The notes under the pieces: model-generated
What the model saw: only the letters and a program-made list of their open reading frames with translations
What the model was told of the DNA's origin: nothing
Databases searched by the model: none
Assembly (NCBI GenBank): GCA_947478525.1
Contig: CANJVU010000005.1
Coordinates: forward strand, 49,786-113,785
Reading direction: 5' to 3'
Source of the DNA: Thiotrichales bacterium
Lineage (GTDB): Bacteria > Pseudomonadota > Gammaproteobacteria > Francisellales > CACEW01
DNA length: 64,000 nt
Part shown: one piece after another, positions 48,499-57,485 of the stretch
Layout: each line of letters starts with the position of its first letter
Numbering within the stretch: the stretch's first letter is position 1
Translations under genes and position numbers: made by a program

Positions 48499-49752
48499 AT
48501 GTCATACCAACATATTAAAATCCCCGCTGGCGAAAAAATTACCGCTAATAAAGACGGTTCGCTGAACGTTCCCAATCATCCCATCATTCCTTATATCGAA
48601 GGCGATGGAACCGGTGTGGACATTACCCCTGTGATGATCAAAGTGGTCGATGCGGCAGTCAAAAAAGCTTACAACGGCGAAAAGAAAATTTCCTGGATGG
48701 AGGTGTATACTGGTGAAAAAGCGACAACCGTGTATGACAAAGACACCTGGCTGCCCGACGAAACCTTAACGGCGTTGAAAGAGTTTGTGGTGTCTATCAA
48801 AGGGCCTTTGACTACACCAGTCGGTGGTGGTATTCGCTCGTTGAACGTGGCCTTACGTCAAATGTTAGATTTGTACGTCTGCTTGCGCCCCGTGCGTTAT
48901 TTTGCCGGAACCCCGAGTCCTGTGAAGCGTCCACAAGATGTTGACATGGTGATCTTTCGCGAAAACTCTGAAGATATTTATGCAGGTATTGAGTGGCAAG
49001 CAGATTCAGACGCGGCGAAAAAAGTGATCGCATTTTTGCGCACCGAAATGGGCGTGAAGAAGATTCGCTTCCCTGAGCATTGTGGCATTGGCATTAAACC
49101 CGTATCGAAAGAAGGTACTCGTCGTTTGGTACGCGCAGCAATTCAATATGCCATTGATAATGATCGTGATTCTGTCACCATTGTCCATAAAGGTAATATC
49201 ATGAAATTTACCGAGGGTGGTTTTAAAGATTGGGGTTACCAACTGGCGCAACAGGAATTTGGTGCAACTTTGATTGAAAAAGGACCCTGGTGCCAATTCA
49301 AGAACCCAAAAACCGGCAAAAATATTGTGGTGAAAGACGTGATTGCGGATGCGTTCTTGCAACAAATTTTATTGCGTCCGACCGAATACAGCGTTATTGC
49401 AACGTTGAACCTGAATGGTGACTACGTATCTGATGCACTGGCAGCGCAGGTGGGTGGTATTGGCATTGCCCCGGGTGCCAACATTGGTGATGGTATCGCC
49501 ATTTTTGAAGCGACGCATGGTACTGCGCCAAAATATGCAGGCCAAGACAAAGTAAACCCAGGTTCACTGATTTTGTCGGCGGAAATGATGTTACGCCATA
49601 TGGGCTGGACTGAAGCGGCGGATATGATTATCCACTCGATGGAAAAAACCATCGCTGCCAAGACTGTCACTTATGATTTTGAACGTCAAATGGAAGGGGC
49701 GAAATTATTGAGTTGCTCGCAATTTGGCGATGCAATGATTTCACACCTGTAA
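48499..49752 (+). CDS. icd: Isocitrate dehydrogenase, NADP+-dependent
   Basis: Oxidatively decarboxylates isocitrate to 2-oxoglutarate in the TCA cycle. 417 residues, E. coli type (416). [15 protein letters not shown] at the start, the substrate loop [12 protein letters not shown] with Ser114 at the position phosphorylated by AceK in E. coli, and [19 protein letters not shown] (about 306) with catalytic Asp residues. Coenzyme region [27 protein letters not shown] 4-5 bases upstream. Confidence 0.97.
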   Translation: MSYQHIKIPAGEKITANKDGSLNVPNHPIIPYIEGDGTGVDITPVMIKVVDAAVKKAYNGEKKISWMEVYTGEKATTVYDKDTWLPDETLTALKEFVVSIKGPLTTPVGGGIRSLNVALRQMLDLYVCLRPVRYFAGTPSPVKRPQDVDMVIFRENSEDIYAGIEWQADSDAAKKVIAFLRTEMGVKKIRFPEHCGIGIKPVSKEGTRRLVRAAIQYAIDNDRDSVTIVHKGNIMKFTEGGFKDWGYQLAQQEFGATLIEKGPWCQFKNPKTGKNIVVKDVIADAFLQQILLRPTEYSVIATLNLNGDYVSDALAAQVGGIGIAPGANIGDGIAIFEATHGTAPKYAGQDKVNPGSLILSAEMMLRHMGWTEAADMIIHSMEKTIAAKTVTYDFERQMEGAKLLSCSQFGDAMISHL

Positions 49753-49762
49753 GAATAAGGAA

Positions 49763-49793
49763 CAGATGATGCCGCCAAGTGCTGCATCATCTG
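49763..49793 (+). repeat. Perfect 10-bp inverted repeat between icd and clpS
   Basis: cagatgatgc (49763-49772) and gcatcatctg (49784-49793) flank an 11-base loop. The right arm abuts and partly overlaps the clpS -10 element. There is no T run, so it is either a weak icd terminator or an operator for clpS. Confidence 0.6.
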
Positions 49794-49800
49794 CTATAAT
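49792..49800 (+). promoter_or_regulatory. Consensus extended -10 promoter of clpS
   Basis: TGCTATAAT, a perfect extended -10. The A of the clpS ATG (49807) is the seventh base after it, where transcription is expected to begin, so the clpS message may be leaderless; no SD is present. Confidence 0.55.
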
Positions 49801-49806
49801 GTCACC

Positions 49807-50124
49807 ATGGCTACAGACACTTTAACGGTTAAAAAAGCAAAACATGCTTTTGACACCTTGAAATCGGTAAAACCACCCTCCATGTACCAAGTGGTGTTAC
49901 TGAACGATGATTACACCCCCATGGAGTTTGTGGTTGAGGTGTTGCAGGAAGTGTTTGGTTTGGATTTGGAAAAAGCCACTCGCGTGATGATGCAAGTGCA
50001 TTACGAGGGTAAAGGTGTGTGTGGCGTTTATCCGCGCGATGTGGCGGAAACCAAAGCCGCACATGTTATGGATAAAGCGCGCCAGGCGCACCATCCGTTG
50101 ATGTGTAGAGTTGAATTACAATAG
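49807..50124 (+). CDS. clpS: ClpS adaptor of ClpAP protease
   Basis: Delivers N-degron substrates to ClpAP. 105 residues. The N-end pocket motif is [18 protein letters not shown] (about 29-46) and the ClpA-contacting parts follow ([20 protein letters not shown]). The N-terminal extension ([18 protein letters not shown]) is the flexible tail used in ClpA regulation. No Shine-Dalgarno sequence precedes this ATG. clpA starts 12 bases after its stop. Confidence 0.95.
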   Translation: MATDTLTVKKAKHAFDTLKSVKPPSMYQVVLLNDDYTPMEFVVEVLQEVFGLDLEKATRVMMQVHYEGKGVCGVYPRDVAETKAAHVMDKARQAHHPLMCRVELQ

Positions 50125-50136
50125 GGGCAAGTGGCC

Positions 50137-52428
50137 ATGCTGAGTAAAGATCTAGAAATCACCTTAAACCAAGCGTTTAAAGAAGCGCGTAACAAACGGC
50201 ATGAATATCTGACCGTCGAGCACCTGTTGCTGGCGTTATTGGAAAACCAATCTGCTGTCGATGTGTTGAGTTCTTGCGGGGGTAAAATCGACCAATTGCG
50301 CAGCGAATTAACTCAGTTTTTGGAGGATACTACCCCGAAAATTCCTAAACAGGATAGTGATCGGGAAACCCAACCAACCCTGGGGTTTCAACGAGTATTG
50401 CAACGAGCGGTATTCCATGTTCAATCTTCCGGTCGTTCGGAAGTAACCGGTGCCAATGTGCTGGTTGCTATTTTTAGCGAACAAGACAGCCAAGCGGTGT
50501 TCTTTTTAAAACAACAAAATATTACCCGTCTGGATGTGGTGAACTTTTTATCGCATGGCGCACCAAAGCGTCAGGAAGAACAAGGCGATGGCGAACATAC
50601 GACCCCTGGTTTTGCCGATCCTGATGCTGAATCTAACAGCAATAAATCGCCGTTGGACTTGTACTCGGTGAATCTCAATGAGCGTGCCAAATCGGGGAAA
50701 ATTGACCCGTTGATTGGCCGTGAAGAGGAAGTCGATCGGGTGGTACAAGTGATTTGTCGTCGCCGTAAAAATAACCCATTGTTGGTGGGTGAAGCCGGTG
50801 TCGGTAAAACCGCCATCGCTGAAGGTCTGGCGAAAATGATCGTTGAAGAAAAAGTGCCGGACATTATCAAAAAATCGATCGTATATTCTTTGGATTTAGG
50901 CGCCATGTTGGCGGGAACTAAGTATCGCGGAGATTTTGAAAAACGTTTCAAAGCCGTGCTCAAACAATTACAAAATGAGAAGGGCGCGATTTTATTCATC
51001 GATGAAATCCACACCATTATTGGTGCTGGTGCCGCCTCAGGTGGCGTGATGGATGCGTCTAACCTGATCAAACCGTTGCTGACCACTGGTGAGATTCGTT
51101 GTATCGGCTCCACCACGTACCAAGAATATCGTTCAATTTTTGAGAAAGACCATGCGCTGGCGCGTCGGTTCCAAAAAATCGATGTGGTAGAGCCGACCGC
51201 GGATCAAACCTATCAAATTTTGAAAGGGTTGCGTAGCCATTTTGAAGCGCATCATGAAGTGACATATACCGATCAAGCCTTACGTGCTGCAGCAGATTTG
51301 GCCGCGAAACATATTTCGGATCGCTTCTTGCCAGACAAAGCCATTGATGTCATCGATGAAGCCGGTGCTTATCAACGCCTGCATGGCAAAGCCAATGCCA
51401 AACATATAATTGATGTTGATCAAATCGAAGAAATTGTTGCTAAGATCGCGCGCATTCCCACTAAAACCGTGTCTGCATCCGATAAGAAATCACTGCAAAA
51501 CTTGGAGCGTGACCTTAAAATGTTGGTGTACGGCCAAGATAAAGCGATTCATGCTCTGGTATCGACCATTAAGCTCAGTCGCGCTGGCTTACGTGAACCC
51601 ACCAAGCCGTGGGGTGCTTTCTTGTTGGCAGGCCCTACCGGTGTCGGTAAAACGGAAGTCACGCAACAACTGGCGAAATTACTCGGTGTAGAGTTAATTC
51701 GTTTTGACATGTCGGAATATATGGAGCCGCATACCGTATCACGCTTGATTGGTGCGCCTCCAGGTTATGTTGGTTATGATCAAGGCGGTTTGTTAACGGA
51801 TGCTGTGATGAAACACCCCTATTGTGTGGTGTTGTTGGATGAAATTGAAAAAGCGCACCCTGATTTGTTTAACTTGCTGTTGCAAGTGATGGACAATGGT
51901 ACCTTAACCGATAACAATGGTCGCAAAGCCGATTTCCGTCATGCCATTGTGATTATGACCACTAATGCGGGCAGCTTTGAAGGTAGTCGTAATAGCATGG
52001 GCTTTTTGGAACAAAGTCACTCTAGTGATAGTATGGAAGCGATCAATCGCCTGTTTACCCCAGAATTCCGTAACCGCTTGGATGCGATTGTGCAATTCAA
52101 TCCCTTGGGCGAAGAAGAAGTCAAAAACGTGGTCGACAAGTTTATCGCGCAACTACAAGCTACGCTCGATGCGCAAGGCGTGTCGCTGGAAGTTTCGGCA
52201 GAAGCGCGCACTTGGTTGGCGATTCATGGCTATGACAAAAAAATGGGCGCACGTCCGATGGGGCGGTTGATTCAAGAGAAGCTCAAACAACCTTTAGCAG
52301 AAGAAATTCTGTTTGGTACCTTGGCTGAAGGCGGCCGCGCCAAGACCGTGATCAAAGACGGTGAGTTGGTGTTTGAATTTTCTGATAAAAAACCGCTGCG
52401 CAGTAAAAAAACCACGCAGGCGGAGTGA
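50137..52428 (+). CDS. clpA: ATP-dependent Clp protease ATPase subunit ClpA
   Basis: AAA+ unfoldase that feeds ClpP. 763 residues from ATG 50137, where MLSKDLEITLNQAF matches the family start and GGGG lies 9 bases upstream. N-domain (1-145) binds ClpS. First AAA module with GEAGVGKTAIAEGL (about 219), IDEIHTIIGAG. Second with GPTGVGKTEVTQQL (about 500), DMSEYMEPHTVSRLIGAPPG and LLDEIEKAHPD. The stop directly abuts the stop of the convergent peptidase gene, leaving no intergenic DNA. Confidence 0.96.
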   Translation: MLSKDLEITLNQAFKEARNKRHEYLTVEHLLLALLENQSAVDVLSSCGGKIDQLRSELTQFLEDTTPKIPKQDSDRETQPTLGFQRVLQRAVFHVQSSGRSEVTGANVLVAIFSEQDSQAVFFLKQQNITRLDVVNFLSHGAPKRQEEQGDGEHTTPGFADPDAESNSNKSPLDLYSVNLNERAKSGKIDPLIGREEEVDRVVQVICRRRKNNPLLVGEAGVGKTAIAEGLAKMIVEEKVPDIIKKSIVYSLDLGAMLAGTKYRGDFEKRFKAVLKQLQNEKGAILFIDEIHTIIGAGAASGGVMDASNLIKPLLTTGEIRCIGSTTYQEYRSIFEKDHALARRFQKIDVVEPTADQTYQILKGLRSHFEAHHEVTYTDQALRAAADLAAKHISDRFLPDKAIDVIDEAGAYQRLHGKANAKHIIDVDQIEEIVAKIARIPTKTVSASDKKSLQNLERDLKMLVYGQDKAIHALVSTIKLSRAGLREPTKPWGAFLLAGPTGVGKTEVTQQLAKLLGVELIRFDMSEYMEPHTVSRLIGAPPGYVGYDQGGLLTDAVMKHPYCVVLLDEIEKAHPDLFNLLLQVMDNGTLTDNNGRKADFRHAIVIMTTNAGSFEGSRNSMGFLEQSHSSDSMEAINRLFTPEFRNRLDAIVQFNPLGEEEVKNVVDKFIAQLQATLDAQGVSLEVSAEARTWLAIHGYDKKMGARPMGRLIQEKLKQPLAEEILFGTLAEGGRAKTVIKDGELVFEFSDKKPLRSKKTTQAE

Positions 52429-53097
52429 TTATACCAACAAGTCCTCAAAAAATGCGCCAAACGGTTTGGTCGGGTGGCGTATTTGGATTTCCAAAATCCA
52501 CAAGCCAGATGCAGGGGTGAAGTCCAGATTAGCCAGGCGGTCGGCTTTGTAAATGGTGTGGGGGAAATCACCAATGCGATGTCCAGGCACGCCAAGGTTC
52601 AATTGCCAGTCCATGTCTCTTGCCGCTTGTTCTGCGTAACGATACAGCGCTTTGCCAGTGACTTTTTCGGATAACCAGTGTTGCTTGACGTGGTGAAATA
52701 ACGTTTCGGCGGCTTTCGCACAAGCGATCATTTCAGCGTCATTGCCGACGGTAAAGGTCGCGCCACTGTCCCCTTCGTGACCATCAAATACTGGCCCGAT
52801 ATCTACAAAGAAAATATCATTGTCACGCAATACGGTGTTTTTTTCGGAAGGTTCCTTAAAGGTTTTAACGGTATTAGCGCCAAAGCGAATTAAGGTAGGG
52901 TGCCATTCGCGCTCCATGCCTAATTCTATCAGGGTTTGTTTACCGATAGCGCGTGCTTTTTCTTCTTGCATGCCAACATGAATGCGGCTGGCAATGTTTT
53001 GTACTGCGACACTGGCGCGGCTGCTGGCAGTTAGTAATTTGTCACGCGAGAAAATTTCTCCGACGCGCTCATCTGGGTGTAAAGTATTGGTATTCAT
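52429..53097 (-). CDS. M24-family metallopeptidase
   Basis: 222 residues with the pita-bread fold of methionine and Xaa-Pro aminopeptidases. Dinuclear metal ligands: Asp in FFVDIGPVFDGHEGDSGATF (the two Asp), His in VPGHRIGDFPH, Glu in WILEIQIRH and Glu in GAFFEDLLV at the C-terminus. It is shorter than MetAP (about 260) and lacks its start pattern, so a dipeptidase or creatinase-like substrate is as likely; not called map. SD AAGGA about 8 bases upstream of ATG. E. coli has infA beyond clpA; this gene takes that place here. Confidence 0.8.
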   Translation of the reverse strand: MNTNTLHPDERVGEIFSRDKLLTASSRASVAVQNIASRIHVGMQEEKARAIGKQTLIELGMEREWHPTLIRFGANTVKTFKEPSEKNTVLRDNDIFFVDIGPVFDGHEGDSGATFTVGNDAEMIACAKAAETLFHHVKQHWLSEKVTGKALYRYAEQAARDMDWQLNLGVPGHRIGDFPHTIYKADRLANLDFTPASGLWILEIQIRHPTKPFGAFFEDLLV

Positions 53098-53121
53098 CAG
53101 CGATCCTTTTATTAATTTTCT

Positions 53122-53547
53122 TTACCAGCAGCCATTGGAATTTGGTATTGCTTTTGAAGCGCCTTTTTCGCCCAATTGGTTTAGCGTTAATGTACCACAT
53201 TTTAGATCTGATGTTGCTTGATCTTTGATGGGGGTTGCATACAGTACGTAATCGTCTGCTGTTGCCGAGAGTGAAAAAATATAATCCTCATGAGGGTTGA
53301 TTATGCCCAGTGTTTGTAGGGTTGGTGCGGCGCCGTTATCATCGATGTAGCGATGCCGTTGGGTATAGTCATGCTCCATGCGTGCTGCCATGGCGAGTAG
53401 GGTGGTTTTGGCATCGTTACGTTTGGCTGTAATCATCACATGGTGATAGGTGGGAATGGTGATGCTGAGCAAAATGCTAATAATCACTACGGTGATCAAT
53501 AATTCGATCAAGGTTAAGCCTTGCTGTTTGGGGTTAATTATTTTCAA
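53122..53547 (-). CDS. Type IV pilin-like protein (PilE/minor pilin)
   Basis: 141 residues with the class III signal QQGLTLIELLITVVII: PilD cleavage after Gly10, Glu5 of the mature protein present, then a hydrophobic alpha1 helix. The C-terminal part has Cys in LKCGTL and NGCW, giving a D-loop disulfide typical of PilE-like minor pilins. It overlaps the FimT-like gene by 14 bases and belongs to the same transcript. No other pilus genes are in the window. Confidence 0.85.
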   Translation of the reverse strand: MKIINPKQQGLTLIELLITVVIISILLSITIPTYHHVMITAKRNDAKTTLLAMAARMEHDYTQRHRYIDDNGAAPTLQTLGIINPHEDYIFSLSATADDYVLYATPIKDQATSDLKCGTLTLNQLGEKGASKAIPNSNGCW

Positions 53548-54004
53548 GGCGTAATCTTCCTGTGTTGCTGAGAATTAAGGTGGTGGTTTGGCGCGTGGAG
53601 GGATCATTCAGTTGAAAGCTACCACTGCTATGTGTCGCTAATCCTTGCGGCAAAAATTGTACCCAAGGATTATTGGGATAGAGTAATACGGTGAGGGCTT
53701 GGCTGGCAGGCGCGGCAGGGAAGGTTGCAATGATGTGTTGATCAGCGATGGCGATGCCACCGTGATTCCAATCGCCATCGCAATTCTGATGATTGCTGCT
53801 GGGGCAGACCTTGACCATTGTTTGATGTTGTAAGGCGTATAAATGAGCAAGCTCCAGCGTTTCTGCCAGGGTGTGCAGATAGGTTTGTTGTTTTTTATGT
53901 TGTAGATAGTGGCTAAAGCTCGGAACCGCAAGACTGCTAAGAATCAGCAGTAATAGTATGCTAATTAACAGTTCGGGTAAAGTAAAGCCATTGCGGTGAT
54001 TCAT
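53534..54004 (-). CDS. FimT/GspH-type pseudopilin
   Basis: 156 residues. Prepilin motif NGFTLPELLISILLLLILS with cleavage after Gly and Glu5. The GspH/FimT domain is recognisable by LELAHLYALQHQTMVKVCPSS, and the C-terminus GRLRLENN is typical. FimT proteins are minor pilins linked to DNA uptake in natural competence. It precedes and overlaps the PilE-like gene. Confidence 0.85.
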   Translation of the reverse strand: MNHRNGFTLPELLISILLLLILSSLAVPSFSHYLQHKKQQTYLHTLAETLELAHLYALQHQTMVKVCPSSNHQNCDGDWNHGGIAIADQHIIATFPAAPASQALTVLLYPNNPWVQFLPQGLATHSSGSFQLNDPSTRQTTTLILSNTGRLRLENN

Positions 54005-54053
54005 GGTGTTTTATTTTGATTTTTATTTGGCCAGTATAGCGCAAAGCTTAGCC

Positions 54054-54079
54054 AAAAAAAAGCCCGCAATCGCGGGCTT
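54054..54079 (-). terminator. Intrinsic terminator of the outer-membrane protein gene
   Basis: Stem aagcccgc / gcgggctt (54060-54067 with 54072-54079), loop aatc, followed on the minus strand by seven T (complement of 54054-54060). It begins 25 bases after the stop at 54104. Confidence 0.85.
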
Positions 54080-54103
54080 ATGAGAAATCAACGGGTTAAG
54101 TAA

Positions 54104-54769
54104 TTAATCGTCGCCGTCGTCTTGACCGCCGAGTGAGAAGTTATAAGCCAAGCCAACTTGCGCAACGTCGGTGCTGATTAAGTCGGTTGCTAGATTGGTG
54201 CTATCCGCTTGGCCATAATGACCGAATAAGTGTGCGTATTGGGCATATAAATTCAAGCTGCCAGCGTTGCCCAGGTCAAACAAATATCCAAAACCCACTT
54301 TGGCAATGGCTCTATTTCTGGTCAACGTATCGTAAGCAACTTCGCTGCCGGTGACTTCAGATTTTTGGTATGCATGCGCTATACCCCCTTTAGCGAAAAA
54401 GTTAAAGCCATTGTTGAATAAATAAGTGGCGGTTAATAGCGCATCAACATCGCTTGGATTAACTTCTGATGTGCCATCTGAATAGGTGTATTTGGCTTTA
54501 CCGGCGGTATCATAGCCAACTTCAAGTCCCACTAACCAGTTGTCATTGAGCGCAAAATTGTATCCAGCAAATCCGCTCCAGGCAAGGCCGCCAATCTTTG
54601 CAGAGCTGGGTGCACCAGCACTGGCAGAGTCGATATATTTTGAAAGCTCTGGTGTGCCATAACCTGCGCCACCACCAAGGTAGAGGCCACTGCTTGCGGT
54701 AATTGCCATCGCTGGAGTTGCTGCAGTCGTTAAGGCTAACAAACTAAAGAAGGTTAATTTTTTCATCAT
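54104..54769 (-). CDS. Outer-membrane beta-barrel protein (OmpA/opacity-like)
   Basis: 221 residues: signal peptide MMKKLTFFSLLALTTAATPAMA cleaved after AMA, then an eight-stranded barrel pattern of alternating hydrophobic residues with aromatic girdles (GLYLGGGAGYG, WSGFAGYNF, WLVGLEVGYD, FNFFAKGGIAHAY, SLNLYAQYAHLFG, QVGLAYNFSLG). It lacks the OmpA peptidoglycan-binding domain and ends in an acidic QDDGDD rather than a terminal Phe. SD AGGAG overlaps the end of plsY 9 bases upstream, so the two share a transcript that ends at the hairpin near 54060. Confidence 0.75.
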   Translation of the reverse strand: MMKKLTFFSLLALTTAATPAMAITASSGLYLGGGAGYGTPELSKYIDSASAGAPSSAKIGGLAWSGFAGYNFALNDNWLVGLEVGYDTAGKAKYTYSDGTSEVNPSDVDALLTATYLFNNGFNFFAKGGIAHAYQKSEVTGSEVAYDTLTRNRAIAKVGFGYLFDLGNAGSLNLYAQYAHLFGHYGQADSTNLATDLISTDVAQVGLAYNFSLGGQDDGDD

Positions 54770-54778
54770 AGAGACTCC

Positions 54779-55384
54779 TTATTGTTTTACTTTCTTACCG
54801 ATTTTACTCTCGGTTCCGTGTAAAAGTCGAGCAATATTTGCCTGGTGGCGAATAATCACTAACAGCGCCATCACCGTTAGGGGTGGCCAGGTATCATGAT
54901 TAAATAGAAAGTAGGCATATACGGGGCTTAAAACGGTTGCTACCAGGGAGGCCAATGAAGAATAGCGAAACAGCGCAGCAATGATTAACCAGGTCACTAC
55001 CACTGCCAAGCCCATCCAAATATTTAACGCTAACAACACGCCAATGGTCGTGGCAACGCCTTTGCCGCCCTTGAATCCAAAAAACAGTGGCCATAAATGA
55101 CCGAGTACTGCCGCCAGGGCGATGCAGGCCAGATAAATAGGTTCAAGGTGTAGCAGATGCCCAATGACGACGGGAATCACACCTTTAATAACGTCGCCAA
55201 TCAAAGTGATTGCTGCGGCAGGTTTGCTGCCCAATCGTAATACATTAGTGGCGCCTGGGTTCCCAGAACCAACGGAACGGGGTGAGGGCAGCCCCATGCA
55301 TTTGCATACAATAATGGCGCTATTGAGTGAGCCACATAAATAACCGACCAAAACCATCAGTAGGGCAATATAATTGAGGGTCAT
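54779..55384 (-). CDS. plsY: Acyl-phosphate glycerol-3-phosphate acyltransferase PlsY
   Basis: Inner-membrane enzyme that makes lysophosphatidic acid from acyl-phosphate, the first step of phospholipid synthesis. 201 residues, five membrane segments. Conserved PlsY motifs: SVGSGNPGATNVLRLGSK (motif 1, about 37), GHLWPLFFGFKGGKGVAT (motif 2, about 95-112) and IIRHQANIARLLHGTESKIG (motif 3, C-terminal). SD GGAG 7 bases before the ATG. Divergent from nusB. Confidence 0.95.
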   Translation of the reverse strand: MTLNYIALLMVLVGYLCGSLNSAIIVCKCMGLPSPRSVGSGNPGATNVLRLGSKPAAAITLIGDVIKGVIPVVIGHLLHLEPIYLACIALAAVLGHLWPLFFGFKGGKGVATTIGVLLALNIWMGLAVVVTWLIIAALFRYSSLASLVATVLSPVYAYFLFNHDTWPPLTVMALLVIIRHQANIARLLHGTESKIGKKVKQ

Positions 55385-55491
55385 CGCAATACTCCATTCC
55401 GTTTTCTGGTGCTTAGCCTATCATAAAAAACTGGACTTTATAAGCCTGGATCGCGTATATTGCCTGCAAATCGATTTTGGTGAAATTTGTT

Positions 55492-55908
55492 ATGTCACTT
55501 GCCCCAGGAATCAGCCCAAAAGCCCGTCGCAAAGCGCGTGTGTTTGCGTTGCAGGCGTTGTATCAATGGTCGTATACCCAGGAAGATTTGAATCCGCTGG
55601 AGACGCAGTACTTGGTCAGTAATAATCACCATAAAGTCGATTGGACTTATTTTTCAGAATTGCTCCACGGCGTGCCAAGTCATTTAACCGAGATTGATGA
55701 TGAAATTAATCTGGCCATTGATCGGCCATTTGTCGAAATCAACCCCATTGAATTAACCGCGTTACGCCTGGCGGTTTTTGAGTGGCGCCATATGGATATT
55801 CCTGCACCGGTGGTGATGAACGAATACATCGACATTACCCATGAATACGGTACCGAAGAAGGCTATCGGTTTGTCAATGGGGTGTTGGATAAGTTGGCTA
55901 AAAAATAA
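55492..55908 (+). CDS. nusB: Transcription antitermination factor NusB
   Basis: Binds boxA with NusE (S10) for rRNA antitermination. 138 residues from ATG 55492 (MSLAPGISPKARRKARVFAL), with the Arg-rich helix 1 and ALQALYQW, then INPIELTALRLAVFEW and VVMNEYIDITHEYGTEEGYRFVNGVLDKLA, the diagnostic C-terminal part. Upstream TTG/GTG codons in frame lack a better SD. The ribE/ribH genes often beside nusB are absent. Confidence 0.94.
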   Translation: MSLAPGISPKARRKARVFALQALYQWSYTQEDLNPLETQYLVSNNHHKVDWTYFSELLHGVPSHLTEIDDEINLAIDRPFVEINPIELTALRLAVFEWRHMDIPAPVVMNEYIDITHEYGTEEGYRFVNGVLDKLAKK

Positions 55909-55920
55909 AAGAGGGTGATG

Positions 55921-57123
55921 ATGCAAACCGGATATCGTCTCAGTGGTAAACCTCCTCATATTATAAGTCTTATTATTTTAAGTGCATTTGCTTCCATGGG
56001 TGCAGTGTTGATGACACCTGCATTGCCCAGTATTGCCGAGTACTTTCACATCAGCAATGGTGCCGCGCAGTTGACGGTGACCAGTTTTTTATTGGGATAT
56101 GCGTTAGGGCAATTGTTATATGGCCCGATTGCTAACCGTTTTGGACGTAAACCGGCATTCTATATTGGTATTGGCATTTCCACCATTGGTTCGTTGTTTA
56201 GTATTTTATCGGCGCCGATTGAATCCTATCATTTGTTAATTTTAGGCAGGTTGCTGGAAGCCTTTGGATCCAGTGTTGGTCTGGTGGTCAGTTATACCAT
56301 CATCAACGATTTTTATTTTCCCGAACAATCACGCAAAATAGTGGCCTTTATGAGTTTAGCGTTTGCCATTGTCCCTGGGTTTGCGGTGGCAGTAGGCGGG
56401 CTGTTGACGGAATATGTTAATTGGCAATCTTGCTTTTACTTTTTGTTGGTTTACGGATTGTTCTTGCTTTATCCTGCAGCAACACTGCCTGAAACTCTGA
56501 GTAAAGTGGATTTACATGCGCTGAAGCCGCAGCATATTTTGCGTAACTATGGTAGGGTATTTGGCTGTCGAAAGCTGATCATCTTCGCTGCGATGATGGG
56601 ATTTTCAACCGCTTGTTGTTACTTATTTTGCGCGGAAGGGCCGTTTATCGGTATTCATGTGCTCTCCATTGCGCCTGGAAATTATGGTCTATTGGCGTTG
56701 ACGCCGTTTATTGGATCGATTATCGGGTCCTTGTGTAGCGCCAAACTAAGTGGACGTTATGCCGCAATGGCGATGGTCAGAACCGCGATTGTCATTGAAG
56801 CGATGGCAGTGATCGTGATGTTGGTTTGTTTTATCATGGGGTGGGTTAATTTATTCACCTTGTTGATTCCGATGGGGTTTCTGCTGGTGGGTCATGCACT
56901 TTTATTGAGTAATGTGGTCGGATTGGCCATGTCGCAAACCGAAGACAAATCTAATGGTTCGGCGGTGATGAATTTTGGCAGCATGGCCATTGCCGTGGTC
57001 ATGACTTTTGTATTGGGCATGTCACATGTCACCTCCGTGGTAATTTTGCCGGGATTGTTTTTATTATCGTTGGTGTTGATGGTCGTTGCGTATGTGATGC
57101 TAAGAGAGCCCTCAATAAGGTAG
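55921..57123 (+). CDS. MFS drug-resistance-type transporter (Bcr/CflA-like)
   Basis: 400 residues, 12 membrane segments. PALPSIAEYFHISNGAAQLT and LLYGPIANRFGRKPAFYIG (MFS motif A, about 70) are typical of the DHA1 Bcr/CflA group, and GRLLEAFGSSVGLVVSYTIIND carries the antiporter motif region. Probably a proton-driven exporter of small molecules. GAGGG spacing favours the ATG at 55921; ATG 55918 is possible. It begins 12 bases after nusB and ends 11 bases before the stop of the small peptide gene. Confidence 0.85.
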   Translation: MQTGYRLSGKPPHIISLIILSAFASMGAVLMTPALPSIAEYFHISNGAAQLTVTSFLLGYALGQLLYGPIANRFGRKPAFYIGIGISTIGSLFSILSAPIESYHLLILGRLLEAFGSSVGLVVSYTIINDFYFPEQSRKIVAFMSLAFAIVPGFAVAVGGLLTEYVNWQSCFYFLLVYGLFLLYPAATLPETLSKVDLHALKPQHILRNYGRVFGCRKLIIFAAMMGFSTACCYLFCAEGPFIGIHVLSIAPGNYGLLALTPFIGSIIGSLCSAKLSGRYAAMAMVRTAIVIEAMAVIVMLVCFIMGWVNLFTLLIPMGFLLVGHALLLSNVVGLAMSQTEDKSNGSAVMNFGSMAIAVVMTFVLGMSHVTSVVILPGLFLLSLVLMVVAYVMLREPSIR

Positions 57124-57134
57124 GGCTCATCGTT

Positions 57135-57350
57135 TTAATAGGTCAGAAACGTGCCTCCTGCGAACATATCGCTATGGTGTGTATTTTGTCCAGTGGGTGC
57201 TTCAGCAAGACAGCTATCAAAATACGCAGTAACGTGTGTGCAACATCCTGGTTTTTTTTCAGGAACGGCTGCTACAGCAATAGGTGCAGTTGAACCTCCT
57301 TCCATTTGCATCGGTATTGGTACGCCGGTGATAATTAATGGCTGATTCAT
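57135..57350 (-). CDS. Small Cys-containing peptide with double-glycine motif
   Basis: 71 residues and no recognised family. A strong AAGGAG 5 bases before the ATG argues that it is translated. The N-terminus is short and non-polar (MNQPLIITGVPIPMQ) and ends in Gly18-Gly19, then Ala/Val/Pro-rich residues and a KKPGCCTHVTAYFDSCLAEA segment with three cysteines, then a Gly/His-containing tail. The layout resembles double-glycine leader peptides of exported bacteriocin-like or signalling peptides, but the leader lacks the classic LxxxELxxIxGG spacing. It lies between an MFS exporter (convergent) and a LysR regulator (divergent). Confidence 0.55.
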   Translation of the reverse strand: MNQPLIITGVPIPMQMEGGSTAPIAVAAVPEKKPGCCTHVTAYFDSCLAEAPTGQNTHHSDMFAGGTFLTY

Positions 57351-57414
57351 CTTTTTCTCCTTGTTTGTTTTTTTTCTCTCTCTCCAAATTATGATCTGCT
57401 TTGGATTGTTGTCT

Positions 57415-57442
57415 ATTATACTATTTCCTAAAAAAATGATAA
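57415..57442 (-). promoter_or_regulatory. Candidate promoter of the small peptide gene
   Basis: On the minus strand TTATCA (57442-57437), 16-base spacer, TATAAT (57420-57415), 64 bases before the ATG, within the AT-rich divergent gap shared with the LysR gene. Confidence 0.35.
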
Positions 57443-57485
57443 TATAGTAAAAATATAATTAACTATTAACAAAATAGGAATAAAA

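Noticed and set aside
50571..51116. 181-codon minus-strand frame inside clpA
   Set aside because: Antisense shadow of a conserved AAA+ module; no SD or independent support.
57361..57385. Terminator in the T/C-rich tract upstream of the small peptide gene
   Set aside because: There is a T run but no stem; it is the A/G-rich leader of the minus-strand gene.
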